Shown piece after piece: positions 48,125-57,029 of a DNA stretch of 64,000 nt. The notes below the pieces were generated by a model. It ran no database searches. It saw nothing but the letters and a program-made list of their open reading frames with translations, and was not told the origin of the DNA. The DNA is from Roseovarius bejariae. GTDB lineage: Bacteria > Pseudomonadota > Alphaproteobacteria > Rhodobacterales > Rhodobacteraceae. The position numbers and the translations under genes were made by a program. The DNA is taken from positions 2,733,501 through 2,797,500 of the forward strand of contig NZ_SZWE01000001.1 in the NCBI RefSeq assembly GCF_009669325.1, read 5' to 3'. Positions within the stretch are counted from its first letter, which is position 1. Each line of letters begins with the position of its first letter.

Positions 48125-49930
48125 ATGGCAACGCAAGAGGATGTCGCAGGCCAGAATCTTGAGAAAATGAACGAGAACCTGGCCCGTGTCGAAGAACTGA
48201 CGCAGCGTTTGGTTCAGGCGTTTTCGGCACGCAATCCGGCGAATCCCGCACTGAACGGTCCCGATCAGGAGTTGTTTGCCAAGGCGGCCAGCTCGCTCTG
48301 GGCGGAGATGTTGGAGAACCCCGGCAAGATTTATGAAAAACAGCTTGAATACTGGGGGAAGTCGGTGCGCCATTTCATGGAGGCGCAGCAAGGGTTGATG
48401 CAGGGGCAATTGCCCGAGGGCGATGATACGGAGGATGATCCTCTCAAGGGGGATAAGCGGTTTTCCAATCCGCTTTGGGAGACGAACCCGTACTTTCATT
48501 ACGTCAAGCAACAGTATGCCCTGAACAAGCAGGCCATCGAAGCGGCGGTTGCCGAGGCCGATGACCTGTCGCCGGTCGACAAGCGGCGGCTTGAGTATTT
48601 CTCAAGCCAGATCGTCGACATGATGAGCCCGACGAATTTCCTTGGGACCAACCCTGACGCCTTGGAAAAGGCGGTGGCGACCGAGGGGGAAAGCCTTGTG
48701 AAGGGGTTGGAGAACCTTGTGGCCGATCTTGAGGCCAACAAGGGCGAGTTGGTCGTGCGGCTGGCCGATGACAGCGCTTTTGAGCTGGGCGAGAATATCG
48801 CGACGACGCCGGGTGAGGTGGTGTATCGCAACCGGATGATGGAGTTGATCCAGTACACCCCCACCACCGAGCAGGTGCATGAAACGCCCTTGGTGATCTT
48901 CCCGCCGTGGATCAACAAGTTTTACATTCTCGATCTCAAGGAACAGAACAGCCTGATCAAGTGGATCACCGATCAGGGCTATACCCTGTTCGTGGTCAGT
49001 TGGGTGAACCCGGATGCCACATATGCCGATGTGCGCATGGACGATTACGTGGACGAAGGGTTCATGACCGCCATTCGGGAGGTGAAGGCGATCTGCGGTG
49101 TCAGCCAGGTGAATGCCGTGGGCTATTGCATTGCGGGGACCACCCTGCACCTGGCCTTGGCGCTGATGGCCAAGCGAGGCGACAAGAGCGTGAAATCGGC
49201 GACCTTCTTTACCGCGCTGACGGATTTTTCCGAGCAAGGGGAATTCGTACCCTTCCTACAGGAGGATTTCGTGGACGGGATCGAGGACGAAGTGCAGGAG
49301 CAGGGGGTTCTGCGATCCTTCATCATGTCGCGAACCATGTCGTTCCTGCGGTCCAATGACTTGATCTATACGCCGGCCATTCGCAGTTACATGATGGGCG
49401 AGACGCCCCCGGCCTTTGATCTGCTCTATTGGAACGGGGATGGCGCCAACCTTCCGGGGGCGATGACGATGCAATACCTTCGGGGGCTTTGCCAGAAGAA
49501 CGCCTTTGTCACCGACGGGTTCGAGATTTGCGGGGAGACGGTGCATATCAAGGATGTCACCGTGCCGTTGATGTCGGTGACCTGCGAGACCGATCATATT
49601 GCCGCGTGGAAGGATTGTTACCGTGGGTTCCAGCAGACGGGTTCGAAGAACCGGACCTTCATCCTGTCGCAGTCAGGCCATATCGCGGGGATCGTGAACC
49701 CGCCCAGCAAGAAGAAATACGGCCACTATACCAACAGCAATCTGGATCAGGACGCCGACAGCTGGCGCGAGGGTGCGCGGTATCACGAAGGGTCGTGGTG
49801 GCCGCGGTGGGAAGCATGGCTGAAGAAGCGGTCTGGCAAGATGATTCCGGCCCGTGAACCGGGCGATTCGGAGCATCCACCGCTTGGTCCGGCGCCCGGC
49901 AGCTATGTGCGCAAAAAGGCAAGCCTCTGA
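48125..49930 (+). CDS. phaC: Class I polyhydroxyalkanoate synthase
   Basis: A 601-residue synthase polymerising (R)-3-hydroxyacyl-CoA on the granule surface. The lipase-like box is GYCIAG with nucleophile Cys335. The catalytic Asp is in TCETDHIAAWKD and the His in SGHIAGIVNPP. The N-terminal domain includes the conserved region ending NPYFHYVKQQYAL. Length fits class I, which works without PhaE. Flanked by phaZ and phaP. Confidence 0.97.
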   Translation: MATQEDVAGQNLEKMNENLARVEELTQRLVQAFSARNPANPALNGPDQELFAKAASSLWAEMLENPGKIYEKQLEYWGKSVRHFMEAQQGLMQGQLPEGDDTEDDPLKGDKRFSNPLWETNPYFHYVKQQYALNKQAIEAAVAEADDLSPVDKRRLEYFSSQIVDMMSPTNFLGTNPDALEKAVATEGESLVKGLENLVADLEANKGELVVRLADDSAFELGENIATTPGEVVYRNRMMELIQYTPTTEQVHETPLVIFPPWINKFYILDLKEQNSLIKWITDQGYTLFVVSWVNPDATYADVRMDDYVDEGFMTAIREVKAICGVSQVNAVGYCIAGTTLHLALALMAKRGDKSVKSATFFTALTDFSEQGEFVPFLQEDFVDGIEDEVQEQGVLRSFIMSRTMSFLRSNDLIYTPAIRSYMMGETPPAFDLLYWNGDGANLPGAMTMQYLRGLCQKNAFVTDGFEICGETVHIKDVTVPLMSVTCETDHIAAWKDCYRGFQQTGSKNRTFILSQSGHIAGIVNPPSKKKYGHYTNSNLDQDADSWREGARYHEGSWWPRWEAWLKKRSGKMIPAREPGDSEHPPLGPAPGSYVRKKASL

Positions 49931-49965
49931 TAAGGCGTCGATTTTCGGGCGCAGGCCGGAATTTG

Positions 49966-50011
49966 CTGCGGTGCAGAAAAAAGACTTGAAATGCTGCGCT
50001 GCGGCATGCAT
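49966..50011 (+). promoter_or_regulatory. phaP promoter with PhaR-type sites
   Basis: CTGCGGTGCAG (49966-49976) is a perfect CTGC-N3-GCAG. A second GCTGC-rich block (49991-50011) lies in the spacer between a TTGAAA -35 (49986-49991) and a CATATT -10 (50009-50014, 17-bp spacing). Binding here would block RNA polymerase, consistent with PhaR repression of phasin genes. Confidence 0.6.
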
Positions 50012-50073
50012 ATTCTTTGCAGACGCAGAAACGCGGGGATCCTCCCGCAGCGAGATAGCAAGGAGCCTGACTC

Positions 50074-50520
50074 ATGGCTAAAGCACAAGACTTCAACACC
50101 GTGATGAAAGACATCATGGGTGCCTTCCCCGTCGACACCAAATCGATGGAAGACGCTTTCAAAAACCAGGCTGCTCTGAACGAGAAGCTTTCGGGTGTTG
50201 CCCTGGACGCGGCTGAGAAATCGGCTGAGTTGTCGAGCAAATGGACCAAGGAAACCCTGGCCAAGATGTCGGACATGACCAAAGCCAAGGCCGAGCCCGC
50301 CGATTACGCCAAGGCGATGACCGATTTCGCATCGGCCAATGCCGAAGTGGCCGCCGAGAACATGGCCGCCTTCGCCGAGATCGCCAAGAAAGTTCAGATG
50401 GATACCGTCGAACTGATGATGGCCGCCGGCAAGGACTTGCAGGAAGACGCAGCGAAAGCCGTCAAGAAAGCCACCGACGACGTGCAATCGGCTGCCAAGA
50501 AAGCAACCGCTGCCAAGTAA
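50074..50520 (+). CDS. phaP: Phasin PhaP
   Basis: A 148-residue, Ala/Lys-rich amphipathic helical protein with no hydrophobic membrane segment. AALNEKLSGVALDAAEKSAELSSKWTKETLAKM is the phasin core (split by a polar step here). The C-terminus is a KKATDDVQSAAKKATAAK tail of histone-like character. It coats PHA granules. AAGGAG precedes the start, and it is followed by a strong terminator. Confidence 0.93.
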   Translation: MAKAQDFNTVMKDIMGAFPVDTKSMEDAFKNQAALNEKLSGVALDAAEKSAELSSKWTKETLAKMSDMTKAKAEPADYAKAMTDFASANAEVAAENMAAFAEIAKKVQMDTVELMMAAGKDLQEDAAKAVKKATDDVQSAAKKATAAK

Positions 50521-50572
50521 GCGCGAACTAAAACGTATTCCATCTCCTCCCTGAAAAGGATGCGTTTGCGCG

Positions 50573-50606
50573 AGAGCGAGCCCTGCAAGGCTCGCTCTTT
50601 CTTTTT
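50573..50606 (+). terminator. Rho-independent terminator of phaP
   Basis: Ten-bp perfect stem AGAGCGAGCC/GGCTCGCTCT with a 6-nt loop, then TTTCTTTTT. Confidence 0.92.
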
Positions 50607-50609
50607 GTG

Positions 50610-50642
50610 CTGCGGTAGCATAGGCTGTGCTGCAGCGCTGCA
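50610..50642 (+). promoter_or_regulatory. phaR upstream GCTGC cluster (autoregulatory candidate)
   Basis: CTGCGGTAGCAT (one base off CTGC-N4-GCAG) and TGCTGCAGCGCTGCA lie just before phaR. The second block is followed by CATATTCT, as in the phaP promoter, so the two control regions share layout. Confidence 0.5.
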
Positions 50643-50662
50643 TATTCTGGGAGGACCGTGCC

Positions 50663-51232
50663 TTGGCCGAGACCAACAAGCCGCTATTGATCAAACGCTA
50701 TGCCAGCCGGCGCCTGTATAATACCGAGACGTCCGATTACGTGACGCTGGATGATATTGCCGAGTTCATTCGCGACGGGCGCGAGGTGCAGATCATCGAC
50801 CTGAAATCGGGCGATGACCTGACCCGTCAGTATCTTTTGCAGATCATCGCGGAGCATGAGAGCCGCGGCGAAAGCGTTTTGCCGATCAACGTGCTGAACG
50901 ATCTTGTGCGCAGCTATACCTCGCAGGCGACAAGCGTTGTCCCCGAGTTCCTGGCGGCGAGTTTCGAGATGCTCCAGAAGGGGCAGAGCCAGATGATGGA
51001 AAACATGAGCAAGGCCAATCCTCTTGCCACTATGCCGGGGATGGATGCCATGCGCGCCCAGCAGGAAGCCTTCATGAAGGCCATGACGGGTGGCATGGGT
51101 GGCATGAGCACGGTGCCCGGTGCGACGCAGGGCGCCGAGGGTGACGGCGACAGTGACGGCGATGAAGATCTTGACGAGATCAAGAAGCAGTTGGCCGAGT
51201 TGCAGCAAAAACTTTCCAAGATGGACAAGTAA
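50663..51232 (+). CDS. phaR: PHA synthesis repressor PhaR
   Basis: A 189-residue regulator. The N-terminal PHB-accumulation DNA-binding domain (IKRYASRRLYNTETSDYVTL) and the second conserved block (LLQIIAEHESRGESVLPI) are diagnostic. A Met/Gly-rich linker and acidic/coiled-coil end follow. TTG at 50663 with GGGAGG at 8-nt spacing is the likely start; the ATG 36 nt earlier lies in the operator. It senses PHA and represses phaP and itself. Confidence 0.93.
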   Translation: MAETNKPLLIKRYASRRLYNTETSDYVTLDDIAEFIRDGREVQIIDLKSGDDLTRQYLLQIIAEHESRGESVLPINVLNDLVRSYTSQATSVVPEFLAASFEMLQKGQSQMMENMSKANPLATMPGMDAMRAQQEAFMKAMTGGMGGMSTVPGATQGAEGDGDSDGDEDLDEIKKQLAELQQKLSKMDK

Positions 51233-51238
51233 GCCCAG

Positions 51239-52204
51239 ATGGTCGACAGCCCCGGGCGGATCACCCTTTGGGGGATCGAGGTGTTCATGGCCACCGCCGA
51301 CGAGCGGTCTATCTCGGCTGCGGCCAAGCGGTTGGGGGCCAGTCCATCGGCAGTCAGCCAGCAGTTGACCAATCTGGAAGGCGCGGTCGGCGCGACATTG
51401 CTGCAACGCAATGCGCGGCCCGTGCGCCTGACGCCGGCGGGCGAAATCATGAAGCGCCACGCGCAAGTTATTCTGAACGAGGCGACGCAGGCGCGCGCAG
51501 AGCTGGCCATGTCAGACCTGTCGCATCTGACGCGGTTTCGCCTTGGCATGATCGAAGATCTGGAGGCGGATGTGACGCCCCGGTTGCTGACCCATATGGC
51601 CGAGGAATTGAAGGGCTGCCAGTTCCTTCTGGAGACTGGGGCCAGCCATTACTTGTATGATTTGCTGGATGCCCGCGCGTTGGACGTCATCGTGGCCGCC
51701 GAGCTTGGCGCCGAAGATGCATGGGTCGAGGTGCATCCCTTGTTGCGCGAAGGGTTTGTCGTGGCTGCGCCCAAGGGTGAGGTGGACCAGGACGGGGATG
51801 TTTTGAGGCAACTCAAGCGGATGACCATGGTGCAGTATACGCAGCGCCATTACATGGGGCGGCTGGTCAATGCGCATCTGGCCAAGCAGAACCTGACCTT
51901 GCGGCACCGCTTCGAGATCGACAGTTACCACGCCATTCTGGCGCTGGTCGGGCGTGGGGCGGGATGGACCATCCTGCCGCCCTTGGCACTTATGCGGGCA
52001 CAGCGTTTTGCCGATCAGATCGATGTTCTGGAACTGCCGTTCGAGCCACTAACCCGGACGATAAGCCTGACTGCACGTAAGGATATCCTGGGCGAGATGC
52101 CCGCGCAGGTGGCCGCAACGTTGCGGCCGATATTTCAGGAGCAACTGGTGACGCCCGCGATCGCGCGCCACCCGTTCATGGCCGATAGCCTGACCTTGTT
52201 GTGA
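51239..52204 (+). CDS. LysR-family transcriptional regulator
   Basis: A 321-residue regulator. The HTH is at about residues 12-70 (SISAAAKRLGASPSAVSQQLTNLEGAVGATLL), and the substrate-binding domain spans 95-300 with the FEIDSYHAILALVGRGAGWTILP core. It begins 6 nt after phaR and could be cotranscribed. Its target is not evident: LysR regulators usually act on a divergent gene, but here the neighbour is convergent. Confidence 0.9.
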   Translation: MVDSPGRITLWGIEVFMATADERSISAAAKRLGASPSAVSQQLTNLEGAVGATLLQRNARPVRLTPAGEIMKRHAQVILNEATQARAELAMSDLSHLTRFRLGMIEDLEADVTPRLLTHMAEELKGCQFLLETGASHYLYDLLDARALDVIVAAELGAEDAWVEVHPLLREGFVVAAPKGEVDQDGDVLRQLKRMTMVQYTQRHYMGRLVNAHLAKQNLTLRHRFEIDSYHAILALVGRGAGWTILPPLALMRAQRFADQIDVLELPFEPLTRTISLTARKDILGEMPAQVAATLRPIFQEQLVTPAIARHPFMADSLTLL

Positions 52205-53416
52205 TCAAGTGCCGTAGGCACGTAGCCCGCCGGTGGCCTCTTGCGCGGCGTCCAGCAGCGCATTGGCGATGAAATCCAGCTCGTCGCGCGTCAGGCGCGC
52301 GGGCAAGCGGCAATCGCAGGCTTGCATGAGCATGGCACGCGTGCGCGGTAATTCCTGCGCAGGGCCGGGGATGAATTGCCAGTTCCAGAAGGCGCGGGCG
52401 TTGTCGGTGCTTTGGCCGAAGACCTGTACCTTGACCCCGCGTGCAGCGGCGGCTTGGGCGAAGGCGAGGGCCTCGGCCTCGGACAGGTCCACGAGGTTGA
52501 ACTGGATGGAATCCGGGGCGCGTTCTTCCTTGGCCAGTTTCGGCGGTACTTGCAGGAAGGGTGAGGTGTTCAGGCGCTCGGCCACATAATCGTGGTTGGC
52601 GCGCCCGTCGCGAACGCGGCGGGGGATTTCGGCCAGTTGCGGGCGGATGATCGCGGCGCTGAGGTTGCTGAGGCGCAGGTTATAGAGCGGCAGTTTGTTC
52701 TGCCAGCGGGCGAAGGCGGCTTCGAGGGCGGGGTCGTCACCCGCCATGTGCTTGGCCCAGTTGTGTTCATAAGCACCGGACATGATGACGGCGCGCGCCA
52801 CGAGGTCGGCGTCGTCGGTGATCATGATGCCACCTTCGCCGGCGTTGACCAGCTTGTAGGACTGGAAGCTGAAACAGCCGATTTTGCCAATCGTACCGAT
52901 CTTGCGACCGTCCCAGAGGGTGCCGAGGGAGTGGGCGGCGTCTTCGATGACGGGGATGCCGCGCGCATCGCAAAGCGCCATGATCGCGTCCATGTCGGAG
53001 GTGTGGCCGCGCATGTGGCTGACAATCACGGCGGAGATGTCGTCATCCAGCCGGGCGGTGAAATCCTCGATGTCGATGCGGTAATCCTCGCCGACTTCGC
53101 ACAACACGGGCTGGCAATCGGCGTGCACGATAGAGGAGGGAACCGCGGCGAAGGTGAAGCCCGGGATCAGGACGCGTGCGCCGCGCGGCAGGTCAAGCGC
53201 CTTGAGCGACAGGAAAAGCGCCGCCGAGCAGGAGGACACCGCGAGGGCGTATTTGCTGCCCATGACGCTGGCGAATTCACGTTCCAGAAGGGACACCGGC
53301 GCATCCTGTGGCGCGGTATAGCGAAACAGGTCGCCGGACTGCAGCAGGCGGTCGATCTCGGCGCGGGCGGCTTCGGGGATGGCTTCGGCGTCGTGGACGT
53401 TGGGCGCTTGGGTCAT
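52205..53416 (-). CDS. DegT/DnrJ/EryC1/StrS-family aminotransferase
   Basis: A 403-residue PLP enzyme of the sugar aminotransferase type. It shows VSSCSAALFLSLKALDL, IPGFTFAAVPSSIVHA, EDAAHSLGTLWDGRKIG and the PLP-lysine segment FSFQSYKLVNAGEGG. Such enzymes aminate keto-sugars for surface polysaccharide or act on related substrates. No other sugar-nucleotide genes are nearby, so the pathway is unknown. AGGA precedes the start. It converges on the LysR gene with no gap. Confidence 0.88.
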   Translation of the reverse strand: MTQAPNVHDAEAIPEAARAEIDRLLQSGDLFRYTAPQDAPVSLLEREFASVMGSKYALAVSSCSAALFLSLKALDLPRGARVLIPGFTFAAVPSSIVHADCQPVLCEVGEDYRIDIEDFTARLDDDISAVIVSHMRGHTSDMDAIMALCDARGIPVIEDAAHSLGTLWDGRKIGTIGKIGCFSFQSYKLVNAGEGGIMITDDADLVARAVIMSGAYEHNWAKHMAGDDPALEAAFARWQNKLPLYNLRLSNLSAAIIRPQLAEIPRRVRDGRANHDYVAERLNTSPFLQVPPKLAKEERAPDSIQFNLVDLSEAEALAFAQAAAARGVKVQVFGQSTDNARAFWNWQFIPGPAQELPRTRAMLMQACDCRLPARLTRDELDFIANALLDAAQEATGGLRAYGT

Positions 53417-53517
53417 GTTTTCGGTTTTCCTGAAGTCATGTTTCGGAAAACCTAAAACAGGTCAGGCCACATCCCAAGTGAAATTTTCGCGACAGTGCGT
53501 CGCGCGCGGTTTTCGGG

Positions 53518-54819
53518 TCACATCCCCAACCGATCACGTAGGGCGTACCATGTCATGGCAAGGGCCAGAAGCGGGCTGCGCAGGGCGTGGCCGCCGGGGA
53601 AGCGTGGGGCTGGTACCTTGGAGAGAGTGTCAAAGCCGCTGGCCTCACCGGCTATGGCATCGGCCATGAGTTTGCCCGCATGGGTGGCGGTGCCCACGCC
53701 ATGGCCGGAGTAGCCCGAGGCCGAGAGCATGTTGGGGGCAAGGCGCGCAAGGTAGGGCATGCGTTTCATGGTGATGGCCAGCGTGCCGCCCCAAGTGTAG
53801 TCGAACCGCACGTCTTTAAGGTGCGGGAAGATCTGCGCCATCGGTTTGCGCACGGTGGCGTCGATGTCGGGGAAGCGGTAGCCATAGCTTTCGCCGCCAC
53901 CGAAAAGCAGCCGGTTGTCGTGGCTGAGGCGGAAGTAATTGACCACGAATTTCGTGTCGGCCACGGCCACGTCTTGGGTCAGGACGCGGGCGGCATCATC
54001 GCCCAGGGGTTCAGTGGCGGCGATGAAGTTGTTGATTGGCATGACCCGGGCCGAGACCTGCCGGTCCAGCCCGCCGAGATAGCCATTGCAGGCCAGGATC
54101 ACGTGATCGGCCTGCACCTTGCCCTGATCGCATTGCAGGGTGGCGGGGCTGCCTTTGGTGATGTCGCTGACCCATGAGTTTTCGAAAATGCGGACCCCGG
54201 CGGCCTGCGCGGCGCGGGCGAGCCCGAGGGCGTAGTTCAGCGGGTGCAGGTGCGCCGCCGTCATGTCCAGCGTACCGCCCTTGTAGCTTGGTGACGGGCA
54301 AAGGGCTTGTGCTGCGTCGTGATCCAGCTTTTCGAGCGCGGTGTAGCTGTAACGATCGGCCAGATGGTCGGCGTAGGCGTGTTCCCCGGCCACCTCTTTT
54401 TCGGTGAAACACATATGCGCCACGCCGGGTTTCAGGTGGCAATCGATCTTGTGCGTCTCGATGAGGGATTTGGTAAGGGCCTTGGCCTCTTCGGCCAGAT
54501 CCCAGAGTTTCGCGGCATCCTCAGGGCCCATCAGTTTTTCCAGCCCGTCCTGTTCCATGCGCTGGCCGGAGCCCAGTTGCCCGCCGTTGCGCCCCGAGGC
54601 GCCGAAGCCGACGCGGTGGGCCTCCAACAGCACCACGTCAAGCCCTCGTTCGGCCAGATGCAGGGCCGCCGAAAGGCCGGTATAGCCCGCCCCCACGATG
54701 CAGACATCCGCGCGAATGTACCCGCGCACCCTGTCGAACGGGGGCAGGGTGTTGGCGGTAGCGGCGTACCAGCTGTCGGGGTATTCACCGCGGCGGTCAT
54801 TCGAGAAGAGCAGGTTCAT
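53518..54819 (-). CDS. puuB: FAD-dependent oxidoreductase (gamma-glutamylputrescine oxidase type)
   Basis: A 433-residue DAO-family flavoenzyme. The dinucleotide fold is VCIVGAGYTGLSAALHLAERG, followed by GFGASGRNGGQLGSGQRM and the C-terminal SGYSGHGVGTATHAGKLMADAI. Neighbouring glutamine synthetase-like and amidotransferase genes give the puu set, so oxidation of a gamma-glutamyl polyamine is inferred. Other amine substrates are possible. ATG 54819 follows AGGTGA. Confidence 0.82.
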   Translation of the reverse strand: MNLLFSNDRRGEYPDSWYAATANTLPPFDRVRGYIRADVCIVGAGYTGLSAALHLAERGLDVVLLEAHRVGFGASGRNGGQLGSGQRMEQDGLEKLMGPEDAAKLWDLAEEAKALTKSLIETHKIDCHLKPGVAHMCFTEKEVAGEHAYADHLADRYSYTALEKLDHDAAQALCPSPSYKGGTLDMTAAHLHPLNYALGLARAAQAAGVRIFENSWVSDITKGSPATLQCDQGKVQADHVILACNGYLGGLDRQVSARVMPINNFIAATEPLGDDAARVLTQDVAVADTKFVVNYFRLSHDNRLLFGGGESYGYRFPDIDATVRKPMAQIFPHLKDVRFDYTWGGTLAITMKRMPYLARLAPNMLSASGYSGHGVGTATHAGKLMADAIAGEASGFDTLSKVPAPRFPGGHALRSPLLALAMTWYALRDRLGM

Positions 54820-54841
54820 AAGGGTCACCTGTGGTGTTTTT

Positions 54842-54914
54842 GGGGGCGCTGCCCCCGACGCTGAAAATCGGGGATTTTCAGCGCCTCCCCCGGGATATTT
54901 TTAAAAAGAAGAAG
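54842..54914. repeat. Double-hairpin intergenic repeat, copy A2
   Basis: GGGGGCGCTGCCCCC, then a stem CGCTGAAAATC (54859-54869) with its complement (54873-54883), a C-run and GATATTTTTAAAAAGAAGA. It is the same layout as copy A1 with compensating changes in the stem (CGTTG to CGCTG on both arms). It lies at the 3' end of the first glutamine synthetase-like gene. Confidence 0.75.
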
Positions 54915-54926
54915 GGGCGGGATGTG

Positions 54927-56285
54927 TCAGACGTTGAGCAGCAGATGCTCGCGTTCCCAGGGGCTTATGACTTGCAGGAATTCGTCGTATTCGGCGCGTT
55001 TGACGATCGAATAGACGCGGGCGAATTCCGGACCGAGGATGGCATGCAGGTCTTCGGCATTGTCGAAAAGTTCGAGGGCAGACCCCAGAACGCGGGGAAT
55101 GTCAGCCTCGCCCTCGTAGGCATCGCCCTTGAATTCGGCGTCGGGTTTGGTTTCGTTTTGCAGCCCCAAAAGCCCGCAGGCGAGGCTGGCCGCGATGCCG
55201 AGGTAGGGGTTGCAATCCATGCCCGCCAGCCGGTTTTCCACGCGCCGGGCCTCGGGCGAGGCAAGTGGCACGCGGATGCCGGTGGTGCGATTGTCGCGGG
55301 CCCAGGCAAGGTTGATTGGGGCTGCGTGGTCCTTGACGTAGCGGCGGTAGGAATTGACGTAGGGGGCAAAGATGGCGATGGCATCGGGCAGGTGTTTTTG
55401 CAGGCCGCCGATGAAGTGGTAGAAGGCGTCGGTCGCCTCGCCGTCTGGCCCGGCAAAGATGTTCTGGCCGGTGTCCATATCCAGAAGCGAGTGGTGGATG
55501 TGCATGGAGCTTCCGGGTTCGTCCTCGATCGGCTTGGCCATGAAGGTGGCGAAGCAATCGTGTTTCAGGGCCGCCTCGCGGATCAGGCGTTTGAAATAGA
55601 AGACCTCGTCGGCGAGTTTTACCGGGCTGCCATGGCGCAGGTTGATTTCAAGCTGTCCGGCGCCGCCTTCCTGGGTGATGCCGTCGATCTCGAAGCCCTG
55701 GGCCTCGGCGAAATCGTAGATGTCGTCGATCACCGGGCCGAATTCATCGACGGCGGTCATGGAATAGGCCTGTCGCGCGGCGGCGGGCCGGCCAGAGCGG
55801 CCCATCATCGGCTGGATTTCATGCGCGGGGTCGAGGTTGCGGGCGACAAGGAAAAACTCCATCTCGGGCGCGACCACGGGTTTCAGGCCGCGTTGGTGAT
55901 AGAGATCGACCACGCGTTTCAGGACATTCCGGGGCGCGCAGGGGATGGGTTCGCCTTCGCGGTCGAAGGCGTCGTGGATGACCTGTAGGGTCCAGTCCCC
56001 CGTCCAGGGGGCGGCCGTGGTGGTGGACATATCGGGGCGCAGGATCATGTCGCGTTCGATGAAGCCTTCCTCGCCCGCAGCTTCGCCCCAATCGCCGGTG
56101 ATCGTTTGGTAGAATATCGAGTCTGGCAAGTGGAAGTGTTGTTGGCGGGCGAACTTTGAGGCTGGTACGGCCTTGCCCCGGGCGATGCCGGGCAGGTCGG
56201 CAATGATGCATTCCACCTCGTCGAGGCGGCGGCCTTCGAGATAGCTTTGCGCCGCGTCGGGCAGGGTGTCTTTCCAGTCGGCCAT
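54927..56285 (-). CDS. puuA: Glutamine synthetase-like enzyme (gamma-glutamylpolyamine synthetase type)
   Basis: A 452-residue GS-fold ligase. Metal and substrate motifs are APEMEFFLVAR, GAGQLEINLRHG, FMAKPIEDEPGSSMHIHHSL and RRVENRLAGMDCNPYL. It lacks the adenylylation Tyr loop of GlnA. The PuuA group couples glutamate to putrescine or other amines using ATP. It begins 2 nt after the amidotransferase stop with AGGAGCG upstream. Substrate is inferred from neighbours. Confidence 0.88.
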   Translation of the reverse strand: MADWKDTLPDAAQSYLEGRRLDEVECIIADLPGIARGKAVPASKFARQQHFHLPDSIFYQTITGDWGEAAGEEGFIERDMILRPDMSTTTAAPWTGDWTLQVIHDAFDREGEPIPCAPRNVLKRVVDLYHQRGLKPVVAPEMEFFLVARNLDPAHEIQPMMGRSGRPAAARQAYSMTAVDEFGPVIDDIYDFAEAQGFEIDGITQEGGAGQLEINLRHGSPVKLADEVFYFKRLIREAALKHDCFATFMAKPIEDEPGSSMHIHHSLLDMDTGQNIFAGPDGEATDAFYHFIGGLQKHLPDAIAIFAPYVNSYRRYVKDHAAPINLAWARDNRTTGIRVPLASPEARRVENRLAGMDCNPYLGIAASLACGLLGLQNETKPDAEFKGDAYEGEADIPRVLGSALELFDNAEDLHAILGPEFARVYSIVKRAEYDEFLQVISPWEREHLLLNV

Positions 56286-56287
56286 GT

Positions 56288-56965
56288 TCAGCGCTCCTGT
56301 TTGAAGAATTCGGCGATGCGCCGGGCGATGGTATCACCAGAGGTTGGTGCGGCAAGGCGTGCCTCGGCTTCGGCCAGAAGGTCGTCGGGGACGACACCTT
56401 GGCCGCGATGTTTGATCAATTGTTCGACCATGCGGGATGTGAACTCGGGGTGGGGCTGGATGGAGTAGGCGCGGTTGCCATAGAGCAGGGCGGCATTGGC
56501 GCAGAAATCGTTGGACCCGATGACCCGTGCTTCGGGCGGGAGGGTGACGACCTGATCCTGGTGCCATGCGTTGAGATCAAGGGGGGCGCCTTCCATCTCA
56601 TATCTGGTCCGGCCTACCGCCCATCCCCCCTTGAATTTCTCGACGGTCCCGCCAAGGGCCTGTGCAATGATCTGGTGGCCAAAGCAGACGCCAACGAGGG
56701 GGCGGCCATCGGTATAGATGTCGCGGATGAAGGTTTCGAGCGGGGGAATCCACGGGTGATCCTCATAAGCGCCGTGCTTGGAGCCGGTGATCAGCCAACC
56801 GTCCGCATCGGACGGGGTATTCGGATAGTCTTGATCGACGACATTCCATGTTCGAAAGGTGAAGCCATGCCCATCAAGCAGACGGGCGAACATGGTGTCA
56901 TAGTCACCCAGCTCCCCCAGTACCATTTCGGGGGCGTGGCCGGTTTGTAGAATGCCGATCTTCAT
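56288..56965 (-). CDS. Class I glutamine amidotransferase-like protein
   Basis: A 225-residue GATase1 fold. The nucleophile elbow is LVGVCFGHQIIAQALGG, and the catalytic His/Glu are in YSIQPHPEFT. GWLITGSKHGAYED is the oxyanion loop. In this context a gamma-glutamyl hydrolase role analogous to PuuD is plausible, although the sequence is of the GMP-synthase-like subgroup. An 18-bp palindrome lies 10 nt upstream of its start. Confidence 0.85.
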   Translation of the reverse strand: MKIGILQTGHAPEMVLGELGDYDTMFARLLDGHGFTFRTWNVVDQDYPNTPSDADGWLITGSKHGAYEDHPWIPPLETFIRDIYTDGRPLVGVCFGHQIIAQALGGTVEKFKGGWAVGRTRYEMEGAPLDLNAWHQDQVVTLPPEARVIGSNDFCANAALLYGNRAYSIQPHPEFTSRMVEQLIKHRGQGVVPDDLLAEAEARLAAPTSGDTIARRIAEFFKQER

Positions 56966-56974
56966 GCTGCTCTC

Positions 56975-56992
56975 ATAATTTGATCAAATTAT
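56975..56992. promoter_or_regulatory. 18-bp perfect palindromic operator candidate
   Basis: ATAATTTGATCAAATTAT is fully symmetric and lies just upstream of the amidotransferase/puuA transcription unit. CATAATTTGATCAAA is repeated exactly before the second glutamine synthetase-like gene. Confidence 0.65.
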
Positions 56993-57029
56993 AGGGTAAC
57001 GGTTGTTCCGCTATGCGGCAAGACCCTGC

